32,564 bases of DNA. It comes from Candidatus Heimdallarchaeota archaeon (GTDB taxonomy: Archaea > Asgardarchaeota > Heimdallarchaeia > Heimdallarchaeales > Kariarchaeaceae). The stretch lies in the NCBI GenBank assembly GCA_021399405.1, contig JAAFKL010000286.1:1-32564 (forward strand), written 5' to 3'. The notes under the pieces are model-generated. The model saw nothing but the letters and a program-made list of their open reading frames with translations, was not told the origin of the DNA and did not search any database. Position 1 is the first letter of the stretch, and every line of letters begins with the position of its first letter. The position numbers and the translations under genes were made by a program. Positions 13,613 through 23,369 of the stretch are shown piece after piece.

Positions 13613-16561
13613 ATGCGGGATCTATCTATGCGGAAAGTCAAATTAATTTTGCTTATACAAATTATTCTGCTTATACAATTTAATACTGTTAACGGTATGA
13701 CAATTTACAACAATGATAATTCAAACTCAGAACCAAAACTTTCCCTAAGTCAAGAATTTTCAGAATCAGATTTTTTCTATACTAAACTGTTTTTGAATCA
13801 GTCTTCCGATTTTTCACTGGAATTCCCTCAGAACTTGGGATTAAGTATTTCCACTGATAGCGAGAATTACATAATCATTGCGGGAGGTACAACAGAAAAT
13901 ACATTCCCTGGAAATCACCCCGATGATACCGGATTTCAAGGAAATCAGGATGGATTTTTGACTAAATTGGAACATAATGGAAATATTGTTTGGAGCAGAT
14001 TTCTTGGGGGTTCGGGGCGAGACGTCATTACAAGTATTGATATCGATAGTCAAAATGATATTATTGTATCAGGTTACACAGAATCTGATAATTTTCCAGT
14101 TACCTCCAATAGTTTTCAAAACACATTTGGGGGGTCAAGGGATTTATTTTTGACAAAATTCACCTCTGAAGGAAATGTAGTTTGGAGTACCTACATTGGA
14201 GGTTCAAATAGTGAAGGGACCTATACCAGACGAGGGGGTGATAAAAATCGAGTTATTGTAGATAATGAGGATAACTTCATTATAAGCACTTCAACAAGTT
14301 CTACGGGAATTCAGATGAAAAACAGTTATCAGGTATCCAATGCGGGAGGTAGTTCTGATGGATTACTAATGAAATTCAATAATTCTGGTTCCCTTTTATG
14401 GAGTACTTTTTTTGGTGGTAATTCAACTGATTCAATCGCAGATATTGCTGCTGATGATGAAAGCAATATTATTATAGTGGGTAGAACTGAATCTTTTGAT
14501 TTTCCTACATTGAATGCATATGATCCTACCTTGAGTGATGAAAAAACAGACGCTATAATCGCAAAATTCAATTCTTCAGGAAGTTTAATTTGGAGTACAC
14601 ATCAAGGTGGAGATCAATGTCAGGACGCATTAACATGCGGTGGTGGGGTTATTCCGAATCGAGCAACCACAGTTACGATTGATAGTAAGAATCAAATATT
14701 AGTTGGAGGTGCTACGGCCGTTTTGGATAATAAAATTCCAGGAAATCCTTTTCAATCATCGTTAGGAAGTGTACTCGAAGGTGGCTTTATTTCAAAATAT
14801 AATGAAACTGGAACAATGATATATGGATCATATTTGGGAAGATCAAATAGAAATACTATACATGACATATTTGTAAATACTAATGATGATTTATACATCA
14901 CTCTGAAATCGACAGATACTCGTTTTGACCTCCCCAATAATTATTCTTCTCATGATGATAATGATATACTGGGGGTTCCAAGATTACTTAAATTTAATTC
15001 TATTAATAATTTACAATGGGCAACTGATTACATATCTGCTACTAGAGAGAGTACAATTTTTGAAGTTGCTAATGATGTAAATAATGAGCTCCTAGCTACT
15101 GGATATACAAATTGTTTAACATTATGTCAACCTGATCTTTTAGGATTAGATCCACAAATTACTTTACAAGGAATTACACCGTTGCTTCAAATCATTAAAT
15201 TGGATCCGATTAATGATGAAGATGGAGATGGATTACTTAACTATGAAGAGTTTCATGCTAAAACAAGTCCTCTTAATTCCGATACGGATGATGATGGTTT
15301 GTCAGATGGGGGAGAGCTTCACAACCATAAATCGGATCCAACGAATGCAGATTCTGATTCTGACGGATTAGTAGATTTATTTGAAGTTCAACGAAATTTC
15401 AATCCAACATCAAACGACACTGATTCAGATCAAATCCCTGACAAATGGGAATTTGATAACGGCTTAGACCCGACATTTAGTCTTGATTCAATTGATGATT
15501 TTGATAATGATGGATTAAATAATTTGGAAGAATATAGGGCTCAAACAAATCCAATATTGTTTGACACTGACGGAGATGGTATGAGTGACGGTTACGAGAT
15601 TGAGAATAATTTAAATCCTTTGCAGAACGATGCAAAGAAGGATAATGATAACGATTTTCTACCGAATAAATTTGAACATGACTACGGACTCAATCCTAAC
15701 AGTCCAATTGAGACGTTATTAGTTGGTTTCATTTTGGTAATATCAATATCTGCTGGAATTTATTATATTACTCGATTGAAGAAATTAAACAAACAAGCCC
15801 GGGATCAAGGATATGTTGACTATAACAAAATGAAGGAAACTGAGGAAAGAGGATTCACAAGCCTTGAAGAATTAAACCAAGCAAAACTTCAGGGTTTCAA
15901 AACAAAATTTGCTCAGACAATTGTGCATGCGACCAAAAATGATACCGTTAAAATTATGATTGAAGATTGGAAGTTACAAACTAGCTCAGAAATGAAAATG
16001 TTGAGTTCTATTGATCTAGAAGAAATAAAAGAAATAATTAATGCAACAACTTCTCCAATTAATCTTCATGATGCAGAGTTAGAATATGAGTATATTTCAG
16101 ATGAGCTAAATCAGTTCCAAAGGAACTTCAATAGTATCGTTGCCCTGCAACAAAGCCTTTCAAATCTAGACTTGATCGATGATGAACTTCCATTGTATGG
16201 GTTCAACAAAAATGAATTATCAAAATTTGGAGATCAGTTTGATAAAGAATTGGTGAATCTAAATACAACCGTAGCAAATTTCAAAGAAATTTTTGAAACC
16301 CGAAAACAATGGTTTGATCCATGGCACCGACTTTTGACCTTAATTCAGATGACACAGGATGGGCTACCAATTGAACTTGCCAAAATTGCAGAAGTAATTC
16401 AATGTGCAGAAGATCAAGCTGAAAACTTACTACAATTATTATTAAAAGATAATATCATGATTGGAAAATATGATGTTTCAAAAAGTGTTTACACAAAAGG
16501 TGCTAATATTTCCCAATACATACAATCGATGTTGGAAAAAATTAGTAGTTTTGGTGAATAG
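13613..16561 (+). CDS. Giant transmembrane protein: SBBP propeller, calcium-type repeats, cytosolic coiled coil and winged helix
   Basis: This is a 982-residue protein. A signal peptide covers the first ~30 residues. Residues ~70-500 are SBBP propeller repeats (ILWSRFLGGSG-like strands, then ESDNFPVTSNSFQ). Residues ~533-695 are about six thrombospondin-type-3/EF-like Asp-rich repeats (DEDGDGLLNYEE, DTDDDGLSDGGE, DTDGDGMSDGYE), which bind calcium. A membrane helix lies at ~702-722. The cytosolic part has a glutamine/lysine-rich stretch, a predicted coiled coil (~790-890), and a C-terminal winged-helix-like domain (~905-960): IELAKIAEVIQ, EDQAENLLQLLLKDNIMIGKYD, then the tail VYTKGANISQYIQ. 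This suggests an outside-in receptor. Fossils of its tail are scattered over the preceding 8 kb. The winged-helix call is by pattern. Confidence 0.8.
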   Translation: MRDLSMRKVKLILLIQIILLIQFNTVNGMTIYNNDNSNSEPKLSLSQEFSESDFFYTKLFLNQSSDFSLEFPQNLGLSISTDSENYIIIAGGTTENTFPGNHPDDTGFQGNQDGFLTKLEHNGNIVWSRFLGGSGRDVITSIDIDSQNDIIVSGYTESDNFPVTSNSFQNTFGGSRDLFLTKFTSEGNVVWSTYIGGSNSEGTYTRRGGDKNRVIVDNEDNFIISTSTSSTGIQMKNSYQVSNAGGSSDGLLMKFNNSGSLLWSTFFGGNSTDSIADIAADDESNIIIVGRTESFDFPTLNAYDPTLSDEKTDAIIAKFNSSGSLIWSTHQGGDQCQDALTCGGGVIPNRATTVTIDSKNQILVGGATAVLDNKIPGNPFQSSLGSVLEGGFISKYNETGTMIYGSYLGRSNRNTIHDIFVNTNDDLYITLKSTDTRFDLPNNYSSHDDNDILGVPRLLKFNSINNLQWATDYISATRESTIFEVANDVNNELLATGYTNCLTLCQPDLLGLDPQITLQGITPLLQIIKLDPINDEDGDGLLNYEEFHAKTSPLNSDTDDDGLSDGGELHNHKSDPTNADSDSDGLVDLFEVQRNFNPTSNDTDSDQIPDKWEFDNGLDPTFSLDSIDDFDNDGLNNLEEYRAQTNPILFDTDGDGMSDGYEIENNLNPLQNDAKKDNDNDFLPNKFEHDYGLNPNSPIETLLVGFILVISISAGIYYITRLKKLNKQARDQGYVDYNKMKETEERGFTSLEELNQAKLQGFKTKFAQTIVHATKNDTVKIMIEDWKLQTSSEMKMLSSIDLEEIKEIINATTSPINLHDAELEYEYISDELNQFQRNFNSIVALQQSLSNLDLIDDELPLYGFNKNELSKFGDQFDKELVNLNTTVANFKEIFETRKQWFDPWHRLLTLIQMTQDGLPIELAKIAEVIQCAEDQAENLLQLLLKDNIMIGKYDVSKSVYTKGANISQYIQSMLEKISSFGE

Positions 16562-16622
16562 AATCCATATAACTGTCCAATGAAGGCTTAAATGAAATAA
16601 TTTACTAAGATAATTTCTCTGC

Positions 16623-17411
16623 TTATTCTCGAATATGCCTTCGGAAAATGACTAGAATAAATCCAAAAATCACAAACGAAGAAAGTGGAAAATCACTTGC
16701 TACATCATCTACGACAAAATACCTATTATCCAAGTCAATTCTAATGTTATGTGTTGAATTCTTCAATAAATAATCTGTCAATACACCTGAACTATGATAA
16801 CGATATATTTGATCATTTATATCCCGTATTACTATTGGTGCATAGGTTCCTTGTTCATATTGAAATGAACTATTCTGTGACAAACCTAAGAGACTACGGA
16901 TGGATTCCTGATATTCTAAGAGGTTCGCTTCTGAACTGAATAAATTAACCTGTTTTGAATTATTATCAATAATTGTTGGAAATATGAATACAATAATCTC
17001 ATCAATATTCAATAAAATTTCATTATTATCATATGCCACAGAAAAATGATCATTCAGATTAGTTTCATTGTCGAAAAACTGGTCATATTGAGGTAGTAAA
17101 GCATCTGAATTGATTTCAATTGCAAATTCATGATCTGGATAATTGGTGCTTATACCAGTACCAGTTTCTTCATATGTAATTGTTTCACCATCTGTATTGG
17201 TGGTTGTGATTAACGCCACAGTCGTCCAAGTTGAGAGTGTGTTCTCATCTGGTTCAAAATATCCTTGCACATCCCAAAATATTTGTGATCCAAACTCTTC
17301 ACTAATTGATCCATAATTCCACGTTAACGATGAAGTAGTACTTGCTAAGGATGTATGTGGTGTTATTAATAATCCAAAACATAAAATGAGGGATAATGAG
17401 TTTATCTTCAA
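16623..17411 (-). CDS. Exported surface protein with C-terminal membrane anchor, unknown function
   Basis: This is a 262-residue protein with a probable TTG start, since no ATG or GTG occurs nearby in frame. Residues ~4-24 form a signal peptide (LILCFGLLITPHTSLA). The ectodomain is Asn/Asp/Thr-rich with N-x-S/T sites; a strand-rich segment (TTVALITTTNTDGETITYEETG) suggests a beta-sandwich. The C-terminus has a short hydrophobic stretch (FVIFGFILVIF) and RRHIRE, so it is anchored. A minus-strand TATA-like TTAATATATAG lies ~26 bases upstream of the TTG, supporting this start. No family is recognised. It converges on the 982-residue gene. Confidence 0.7.
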   Translation of the reverse strand: MKINSLSLILCFGLLITPHTSLASTTSSLTWNYGSISEEFGSQIFWDVQGYFEPDENTLSTWTTVALITTTNTDGETITYEETGTGISTNYPDHEFAIEINSDALLPQYDQFFDNETNLNDHFSVAYDNNEILLNIDEIIVFIFPTIIDNNSKQVNLFSSEANLLEYQESIRSLLGLSQNSSFQYEQGTYAPIVIRDINDQIYRYHSSGVLTDYLLKNSTHNIRIDLDNRYFVVDDVASDFPLSSFVIFGFILVIFRRHIRE

Positions 17412-17581
17412 TGAATAATCTCCAATATAGTTAATATCTATATATTAATGGAATTTGGATAAAATTATTACTGTTGATAATTCACCTAAAGATTGAATTA
17501 ATCGATTTATTTTAACCAATCTAAATTAATTCTTGAGAGAACCTTCTCTGCACAACTTCATCGAATTTGTTACTAATAAAT

Positions 17582-18364
17582 TCAACTCTGAATTGTCTGT
17601 AATTTATTTTTATAGTACATGAGAACTACTACTACAATTCCTACGATAAATAAGCTCATCACCGCAATTAATTCCCGTGTCAATCGCGAAGTTGTATCTC
17701 CAACAACCATCTCAATAAATTGAGAGTCTCCAATTTTAATGTTAATGTAACTTGCATCGATTCTAATTTTTTTGTTATCCCAAATTGCAAACATAACATA
17801 ATACGAATCTCCCTCTGAAAGAGATATGTCAAATCCATTAGTATCATGTGAATCTAAGGTTTTTCGAATTTCATATATTAGTTCGCCATTTTTATCATTA
17901 GAAGCTCCCTCCACATTGTTTTCTCCTTCGAAATTCAAGTCACGATATACACGAAATGAAGAAGAGAACATATCTATAGCCCCTGGCATATCATAATCAA
18001 TTAGGATCAAATCATCTGGGCTATCTGGTGTTCCCATGATTGCCCCATCATCATTATTATCAAATTCTATTCCAAAATAATCATGATCAATTATTGAGTC
18101 ACCATTGGTCGGAATCCTTTGAATAACATCTCCCGGTGAGTCATGTGGGAATGTAATAAGATAGTAAGCGTCAGACTTCGTGTATATTGTTCTTACACTA
18201 ATATCAATTCCATTAGTCATTCTTACAATTTTTTCATGACTACCATTCCACTCATCATCTGAAATGGTTCCATCCATTGTTGGTAACCCTTCTCCATGCG
18301 TAATTTGGATTGGTATTAGCAGTAGAAAAATGGTGAAATAAGTTAATAGATCAATTTTTTCCAC
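17582..18364 (-). CDS. Membrane-anchored protein resembling the ethylbenzene-dehydrogenase haem-binding (DOMON-like) domain
   Basis: This is a 260-residue protein starting at GTG. A signal peptide (~8-24) leads into a domain with the order typical of EB_dh/DOMON-like proteins: TMDGTISDDEWNGS, then strands ISVRTIYTKSDAYYLITF, then DYFGIEFDNNDDGAIMG, and near the end LSEGDSYYVMFAIWDN. This family includes the gamma subunit of ethylbenzene dehydrogenase and related archaeal cytochromes that bind haem b or sugar outside the membrane. A helix at ~234-251 and a basic tail anchor it. Met residues (DMPGAIDMF, YYVMFAIW) could serve as haem ligands but I cannot confirm this. No redox partner gene is adjacent, so a carbohydrate-binding role is equally open. 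Confidence 0.65.
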   Translation of the reverse strand: MEKIDLLTYFTIFLLLIPIQITHGEGLPTMDGTISDDEWNGSHEKIVRMTNGIDISVRTIYTKSDAYYLITFPHDSPGDVIQRIPTNGDSIIDHDYFGIEFDNNDDGAIMGTPDSPDDLILIDYDMPGAIDMFSSSFRVYRDLNFEGENNVEGASNDKNGELIYEIRKTLDSHDTNGFDISLSEGDSYYVMFAIWDNKKIRIDASYINIKIGDSQFIEMVVGDTTSRLTRELIAVMSLFIVGIVVVVLMYYKNKLQTIQS

Positions 18365-18512
18365 ATATAATGCAACATTTCATGTAAATTATTATTTGTG
18401 ATATGGGAATGCCTAATTTAATAAATCATTCTGTGCTTTTATAATTTTGACTATAAGCCATATATTCGATATTTATTTTAGTAATCCTACAATTATATCA
18501 CTAAGATCAATG

Positions 18513-19496
18513 TCAGTAATCTCGCTCTCCATGAATTGAAGCTATGACTTTCTTTCCTTTTTCAATAAAAATTGATTTTCCAATTTGCTCAAATCCAATC
18601 TTCTCATAGATTTTTATTGCAGGAAAATTTCCTGTGTCAGTATCAAGTACCACATGCTCGGATTTGTTCATAATATAATTTGTAATTACAAAGCTTACTT
18701 GCAAACCGAACCCTCTCCGACGATATTTAATTGGGGTTTCTACTCCTCCAATAACCGCAAATTTCTTCGTGAATGCATTGATCCTTGCTTTAGCCATAAT
18801 TTCATTTGAATCACTATTCGAAATAATCACATGCGGATTTATTTGTAAATACTTGACCAGATCTTCATCATTATCCTGATAATCGTACGCTTGCCGAACT
18901 ACAGTTAGCTTATCATTATTGTTCACTCCATCAAATATTTTTAGTTCACCGTTTTCAAGTTCCTGAATTTTCAATGGTTTAATTACGTTTAACCTGAACA
19001 CAAGTTGATTAGAAATATTATCATATTCAAAATTTGTCTGTAGAAAGTCAACCATATCAAGGCCTGAGCCAAATACAAAAATTTTATCAAATATCGAAAG
19101 GAATAATATGATGTGGTTCAGTACAATTGTGGATTTTAGTGGATCGCTAAATGTAGTGAATAAGTAACTCTGGATTAGTATCTCCTCATTCTCTTTTATG
19201 TTTAGAACAAATTCTATTTTTTCAGATTTTATTACCAAGATGTAAATGTTGTCTGGACGATTAGTGATGTTTTCAATTGTATATGTCCCAGCAACGGCGT
19301 GTGAGGGATCTTCCTTTATCATATCATATATACAACTAACAATCTTTTCTTTCATTTGAGTAGAAGCTTTCCCTATTACTGGTACAAATAAAATCTGATA
19401 ATCAGTATCTGGGATACTGAAAGTAATTGTAGATTCGTTCTCAGAAATTAAAGGGAAAGTGTCATCAAAATAATCATGGATTGTTTTGTAATCCAT
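18513..19496 (-). CDS. GNAT-family N-acetyltransferase
   Basis: This is a ~327-residue protein with ATG at 19496 (an upstream TTG at 19523 is less likely). The C-terminal third carries the GNAT acetyl-CoA motif A, RRRGFGLQVSFVITNYIM (R/Q-x-x-G-x-G type), and motif B, NFPAIKIYEKIGFEQIG, which is the usual N-x-x-A-I-x-x-Y-x-x-x-G-F pattern. The N-terminal ~200 residues are a separate, strand-helix domain without clear family, perhaps a second degenerate GNAT fold as in two-domain acetyltransferases of the FR47 type. The acceptor substrate is unknown. It lies alone between surface protein genes. Confidence 0.85.
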   Translation of the reverse strand: MDYKTIHDYFDDTFPLISENESTITFSIPDTDYQILFVPVIGKASTQMKEKIVSCIYDMIKEDPSHAVAGTYTIENITNRPDNIYILVIKSEKIEFVLNIKENEEILIQSYLFTTFSDPLKSTIVLNHIILFLSIFDKIFVFGSGLDMVDFLQTNFEYDNISNQLVFRLNVIKPLKIQELENGELKIFDGVNNNDKLTVVRQAYDYQDNDEDLVKYLQINPHVIISNSDSNEIMAKARINAFTKKFAVIGGVETPIKYRRRGFGLQVSFVITNYIMNKSEHVVLDTDTGNFPAIKIYEKIGFEQIGKSIFIEKGKKVIASIHGERDY

Positions 19497-19661
19497 CAAT
19501 TCAAATTCAATATATTGATACAAATGTTATTGCTATTATTCTTAGATATTATTGAGTTTCAAATTCAAGAATTGAAAATGTGGCAGATATTGTTTGGTCT
19601 GTCCTATAAGGTAAAATCAAACAACAATAGTTCTATATATCTATCAATTCTGAATTAAATT

Positions 19662-20489
19662 GTGAAACTCCGAATTACTATCGGAATTTTGATCCTATTA
19701 TCATTAAATATAATTTTGATCAACAACGTTACAATTGCTGACTCAGATACAACCAATGTCGTATTTTTAGGTGCTTCAAATACAGTTGAGGAAATCACAT
19801 CTGTACCTAGAAATGGTAGTTACATTACGGCATTACGTTCACTAAATCCGACCTGGCAAGATGTTAACCTAATTGATAGGGCTACTTCAGGCTGGGGAGT
19901 TGGTAATTATCATGGTGAAGTTACCTTGCTAAATAAAACCATTTTTGGTGCAGACGCAGATTATGTGGTTGTCGTATTAGGAGGAAATGATTTTTTGAGA
20001 TCCATGTCAACAGATCGCTTTGAGATAAAATATCGTTGGTTGCTGGATGCGTTATTATTTTTAGACACACAAAGCAAGATAAAAGAAATTTTTATTGCAA
20101 ATATATTTTGGGGAACTATAGAACTCGATGAGGTCAGAACTGCAACATTTGAGCGTTTTCAGGAGGTAATTATTGAAGCCTCTCATGATTATAAATTTCC
20201 TTTGTTGAATTTTTTCAATGTAACTATAAATCACCCTGAGTATTATGTTGACAGTATTCACCTCAACGATCTTGGTCACAAGGCAATTGCTGCTGAAGTG
20301 GATAAAATTATTCTACCATATCTCCAAGGGAATATCTCGCGTACAGAGGATTATTCCAAAATTACTGAGATTTACACAAATACTTATTCTGATAATAGTC
20401 CAGGGTTTGTTCTTACTAGTTCTGCTCTCGGTTTAATTTTAATTATTGTAACTAAGAAAATGAAAAAAAGAGATAAATTAATGTCCTAA
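19662..20489 (+). CDS. Exported SGNH/GDSL-family hydrolase with membrane anchor
   Basis: This is a 275-residue protein starting at GTG. After a signal peptide (~3-25) come the SGNH blocks: block I VVFLGASNT (Ser nucleophile in GAS instead of GDS), a block II-like Gly (SGWGVGNY), block III VVVLGGNDF (Asn), and block V DSIHLNDLGH (Asp and His of the triad). It should be a serine esterase or acyl hydrolase acting outside the cell, perhaps on polysaccharide acetyl groups or lipids. A C-terminal helix (VLTSSALGLILIIV) and KKMKKRDK tail hold it to the membrane. Its last 12 bases overlap the convergent trxB gene. Confidence 0.88.
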   Translation: MKLRITIGILILLSLNIILINNVTIADSDTTNVVFLGASNTVEEITSVPRNGSYITALRSLNPTWQDVNLIDRATSGWGVGNYHGEVTLLNKTIFGADADYVVVVLGGNDFLRSMSTDRFEIKYRWLLDALLFLDTQSKIKEIFIANIFWGTIELDEVRTATFERFQEVIIEASHDYKFPLLNFFNVTINHPEYYVDSIHLNDLGHKAIAAEVDKIILPYLQGNISRTEDYSKITEIYTNTYSDNSPGFVLTSSALGLILIIVTKKMKKRDKLMS

Positions 20490-21431
20490 TCCTTGGGTTT
20501 CTAACCATTTTTCGGCATCCATTGCTGATCTACATCCATCCGCCGCTGCAGTAATTGCTTGTCTATATCTGGTATCAACCACGTCACCAGCGGCAAATAC
20601 ACCTTCAACTGAAGTAGTAGTATATTCTCCAGTTAACACATATCCTTCATCATCTAAATCAATTTGACCTTGAAAGATCTTGGTATTGGGAATATGTCCG
20701 ATCGCTACAAACATAGCTGCAAGTGGTAAATCTTGGATTTCTTTACTCATTACATTCTCTAGTTGTAATCCTGTAACCTTTTCGATAAATCCATCTTTCT
20801 CTGAATAAAGATCTTTTACAATGGTGTTATACCAAATATTGATTTTGTCATTGGCAACTGCTCTATCAACCATTATTTTAGACGCTCTGAATTCGTCTCT
20901 TCGATGAATTAAATGGACTTTAGAGGCGAAGCGTGTTAAAAAGTGTGACTCCTCCATTGCAGAATCACCTCCTCCAACAACAGCAATTTCTACATCTTTG
21001 AAAAATGCTCCATCACAGGTAGCACAGCTACTAACACCTGATCCTATTAATTTTTGTTCATTGTCTAATCCTAACCAACGAGCAGATGCACCTGTAGAAA
21101 TTATCACACTATGTGCTTTGAAAGTATCATCATAAGTTTTTACGACAAATGGTCTCTGACTGAAATCAACTTCGGTAACATCTTCATTTTTAATCTCAGC
21201 ACCGAACTTTTCTGCCTGTTCCCTCATATCATCCATTAACTTTGGCCCCATTATACCTTCAGGAAATCCTGGAAAATTCTCAATTTCTGTTGTCAACATA
21301 AGTTGTCCACCTGCTTGATATCCAGCTATTAACAAAGGATGAAGATTCGCTCTTGCAGCATAAATTCCTGCTGTATATCCAGATGGACCCCCACCAATAA
21401 TAATTACGTTTCTAACATTTTCTTCGCTCAT
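20478..21431 (-). CDS. trxB: Thioredoxin reductase (NADPH-type, low molecular weight)
   Basis: This 317-residue flavoprotein has the full TrxB set. It has an FAD-binding GGGPSGYTAG (residues 13-22), an active-site CATC at 136-139, and an NADPH-binding GGGDSAMEE with HRRDEFRAS, in which the arginines mark NADPH over NADH. It ends with the second FAD motif FAAGDVVD near residue 285. It reduces thioredoxin or a glutaredoxin-like partner in the cytosol with NADPH. No thioredoxin gene lies in the window. The length fits the family. It probably has its own promoter, because a terminator-like hairpin and T-run separate it from the chemoreceptor-like gene upstream. Confidence 0.96.
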   Translation of the reverse strand: MSEENVRNVIIIGGGPSGYTAGIYAARANLHPLLIAGYQAGGQLMLTTEIENFPGFPEGIMGPKLMDDMREQAEKFGAEIKNEDVTEVDFSQRPFVVKTYDDTFKAHSVIISTGASARWLGLDNEQKLIGSGVSSCATCDGAFFKDVEIAVVGGGDSAMEESHFLTRFASKVHLIHRRDEFRASKIMVDRAVANDKINIWYNTIVKDLYSEKDGFIEKVTGLQLENVMSKEIQDLPLAAMFVAIGHIPNTKIFQGQIDLDDEGYVLTGEYTTTSVEGVFAAGDVVDTRYRQAITAAADGCRSAMDAEKWLETQGLGH

Positions 21432-21507
21432 AATCTATATTCCCTATTCATCATATATTATATTTAGGTCTTGTATTTACGATCATGCTCAGAATGAGAA
21501 GATTGTG

Positions 21508-21538
21508 AAAAAAAATCTCAAGTATTCAATATTTGAAT
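21508..21538 (-). terminator. Hairpin and T-run after the chemoreceptor-like gene
   Basis: On the minus strand the stop codon is followed at once by ATTCAA-ATA-TTGAAT (6-base perfect arms, 21524-21538), a short spacer, and eight T (21508-21515). Archaeal termination mainly needs the T-run; the hairpin may add stability. Confidence 0.5.
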
Positions 21539-21539
21539 C

Positions 21540-22556
21540 TCAAGTTGCATAGCGATTAACTTCTTCTTGAATTTGTAATGATTTTTGATTAATACTTTCA
21601 GTGATACTTGCAACTTTCTGACCTGTTTCTTGTTGTAGATGAGCAAAAGCGGATGAATTATCAGCTAGTTCTGCAATTTTTAAAATGATTTCTTCTAATT
21701 GTTCAATCTGAATCTGAAGACCATTAATTTTACTATCAATGAAATTTCTCGCAAAACTAGTTTCACGTATCAATTTATCTGTAGCTTCACGAGTTCTACC
21801 CGATATTTGCTGAATTGATTGCGCCACAATATTAAAATTTTCTCCAACTTCACCTGAATGCGCCGCTTCAATCGCTGCATTAACTGCAATGAGGTTAGTC
21901 TGATCAGTCAACCTATCGGAGTTACTCAAAGTTGCATTAATCTCGCTAAATTTCAGATTAATTTCTGTAATCGTTTCTCTGGTTTCTTGTAAAATTGCCT
22001 GAATTGCATCGTCGAGTATCACAACTGATTGTAAGATTTCATCCACCTCATTAACAGAATCTTCCATGCCTCGATTTGAAACAATTGTTAGAAGATTAAT
22101 CTCTTTGCTCTCAGCATTTATTGAACCCTCATTCATAGCGAGTAAATTTAGAAGGTTGGCGATTTGATTTGTATTCTTATTGAAAGTAGTAATTAGATCG
22201 CTTAATTCTCCTGGATGATCTTTTGTAAATTCTTCATCAATTGCAGTAAATGTTTTCTCATATGTCTGTTTTGACAGATTTTTACGGAATTGACGATAAG
22301 GATCCTTAACCAATTGATTGAACCTTAAGCCAAATATAAAAATCATAAGAGAAGGAAGTCCAGTTGCTACAGCAAATTCGATACTCGATTCCGGTTTTAA
22401 AGAAGCAACAAACCAGATCGTTATAACCTGTGACAACGCCATCAATAATAACAAGTCAAGAGCAATTCTCATTCTGCCGGCTAATAACCAAGTTACTGCC
22501 GATACCAAAACAAAGATTGAAACTACAAGAAGAATGTCACCAGATTCTACTGCCAT
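21540..22556 (-). CDS. Chemoreceptor-like protein with MCP signalling domain but no large sensor domain
   Basis: This is a 338-residue protein. Residues ~8-78 have three hydrophobic helices with short loops. The rest is a long coiled coil containing the conserved MCP hairpin: DQTNLIAVNAAIEAAHSGE and NFNIVAQSIQQIS near residues 222-258. This tip binds CheA and CheW in classical receptors. There is no periplasmic ligand domain, so signals would be sensed in or near the membrane, or the protein works in a non-chemotaxis assembly. No che genes are visible in the window. The hairpin has an unusual spacing around the tip, with GEVGENF instead of GEAGKGF. Confidence 0.85.
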   Translation of the reverse strand: MAVESGDILLVVSIFVLVSAVTWLLAGRMRIALDLLLLMALSQVITIWFVASLKPESSIEFAVATGLPSLMIFIFGLRFNQLVKDPYRQFRKNLSKQTYEKTFTAIDEEFTKDHPGELSDLITTFNKNTNQIANLLNLLAMNEGSINAESKEINLLTIVSNRGMEDSVNEVDEILQSVVILDDAIQAILQETRETITEINLKFSEINATLSNSDRLTDQTNLIAVNAAIEAAHSGEVGENFNIVAQSIQQISGRTREATDKLIRETSFARNFIDSKINGLQIQIEQLEEIILKIAELADNSSAFAHLQQETGQKVASITESINQKSLQIQEEVNRYAT

Positions 22557-22770
22557 CTAGATGAGCGTTATTTTATTCAATTATTAAAGTAAGCCTCGCA
22601 ATATCGATCAGAGTTAAATTTTTTTGATGGAAAAGGAATGATTCGTAAAAAAATATTATATGTATATTTTTATCAAATAAACCTTTGATTACTATTTGTA
22701 AATTAATTGGTTTAAAAATTATTTCGTCAAACAAAAATTACTTAATAACAAAAATTTAGATTAAAATAAT

Positions 22771-23241
22771 ATGAAATTGCTAAATAAAATTCTTGGAATT
22801 GAGAAAGTTTACGCCCATTGTGACGTGCCTTGTGGTATTTATGATCCACACTTAGCTCAAGTATCCGCTCACACAGTTGTACGTATGGTGCAATTAATGA
22901 ACGGCTTAGATAAAAACGATGCTGATTATGACCTTAAGCTGGGTAGATATATTTCAGTCAAGGAAGAACATGGTGAATTATTGAAACACGAAGTCAGAAT
23001 TATTTGGGGTGATTTCTTAAAGCCTGATCATGCAGCAGCAAATCCTGGATTAAATGATTTAGTGTGGGGTATTATGAGAGAAGGTTCTGCAGGGAGACAA
23101 ACAGCAGATATGGCAAAAGCTCAAGCCTTATTGGAATCTACATTAAAATTCTCTGAATTATTCTGGAAAATTAAAGGAGTAGCCACAAAGAGAGTTACCG
23201 CACCTTATCCAAGTGGTGGTCAAATGGTCCTCCCCGCATAA
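22771..23241 (+). CDS. sodN: Nickel-containing superoxide dismutase precursor
   Basis: This is a 156-residue protein. Residues 1-15 (MKLLNKILGIEKVYA) are a propeptide to be removed before His16. The mature N-terminus is HCDVPCGIYDP, the nickel hook: His (amine and imidazole) and the Cys at positions 2 and 6 of the mature chain bind Ni. Mature length is ~141 residues, near the usual ~117-140. The remainder (DYDLKLGRYISVKEEHGE and a helix bundle end) matches the family. It dismutates superoxide in the cytosol. It is followed 128 bases on by its matching maturation protease. The pro-segment is strongly basic and hydrophobic but too short for export. This is an unusual enzyme for archaea in my knowledge. 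Confidence 0.95.
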   Translation: MKLLNKILGIEKVYAHCDVPCGIYDPHLAQVSAHTVVRMVQLMNGLDKNDADYDLKLGRYISVKEEHGELLKHEVRIIWGDFLKPDHAAANPGLNDLVWGIMREGSAGRQTADMAKAQALLESTLKFSELFWKIKGVATKRVTAPYPSGGQMVLPA

Positions 23242-23369
23242 TTTAATTTAATTGTTTTAAATTATCAATCAAAAAATAAATGTGTAACTAACTGGAAAAC
23301 TGATTATTCAAATGATTAATTTAGTTTTCAATATTACAAAATTAATAGAATTAGAAATATAAGCAAACA

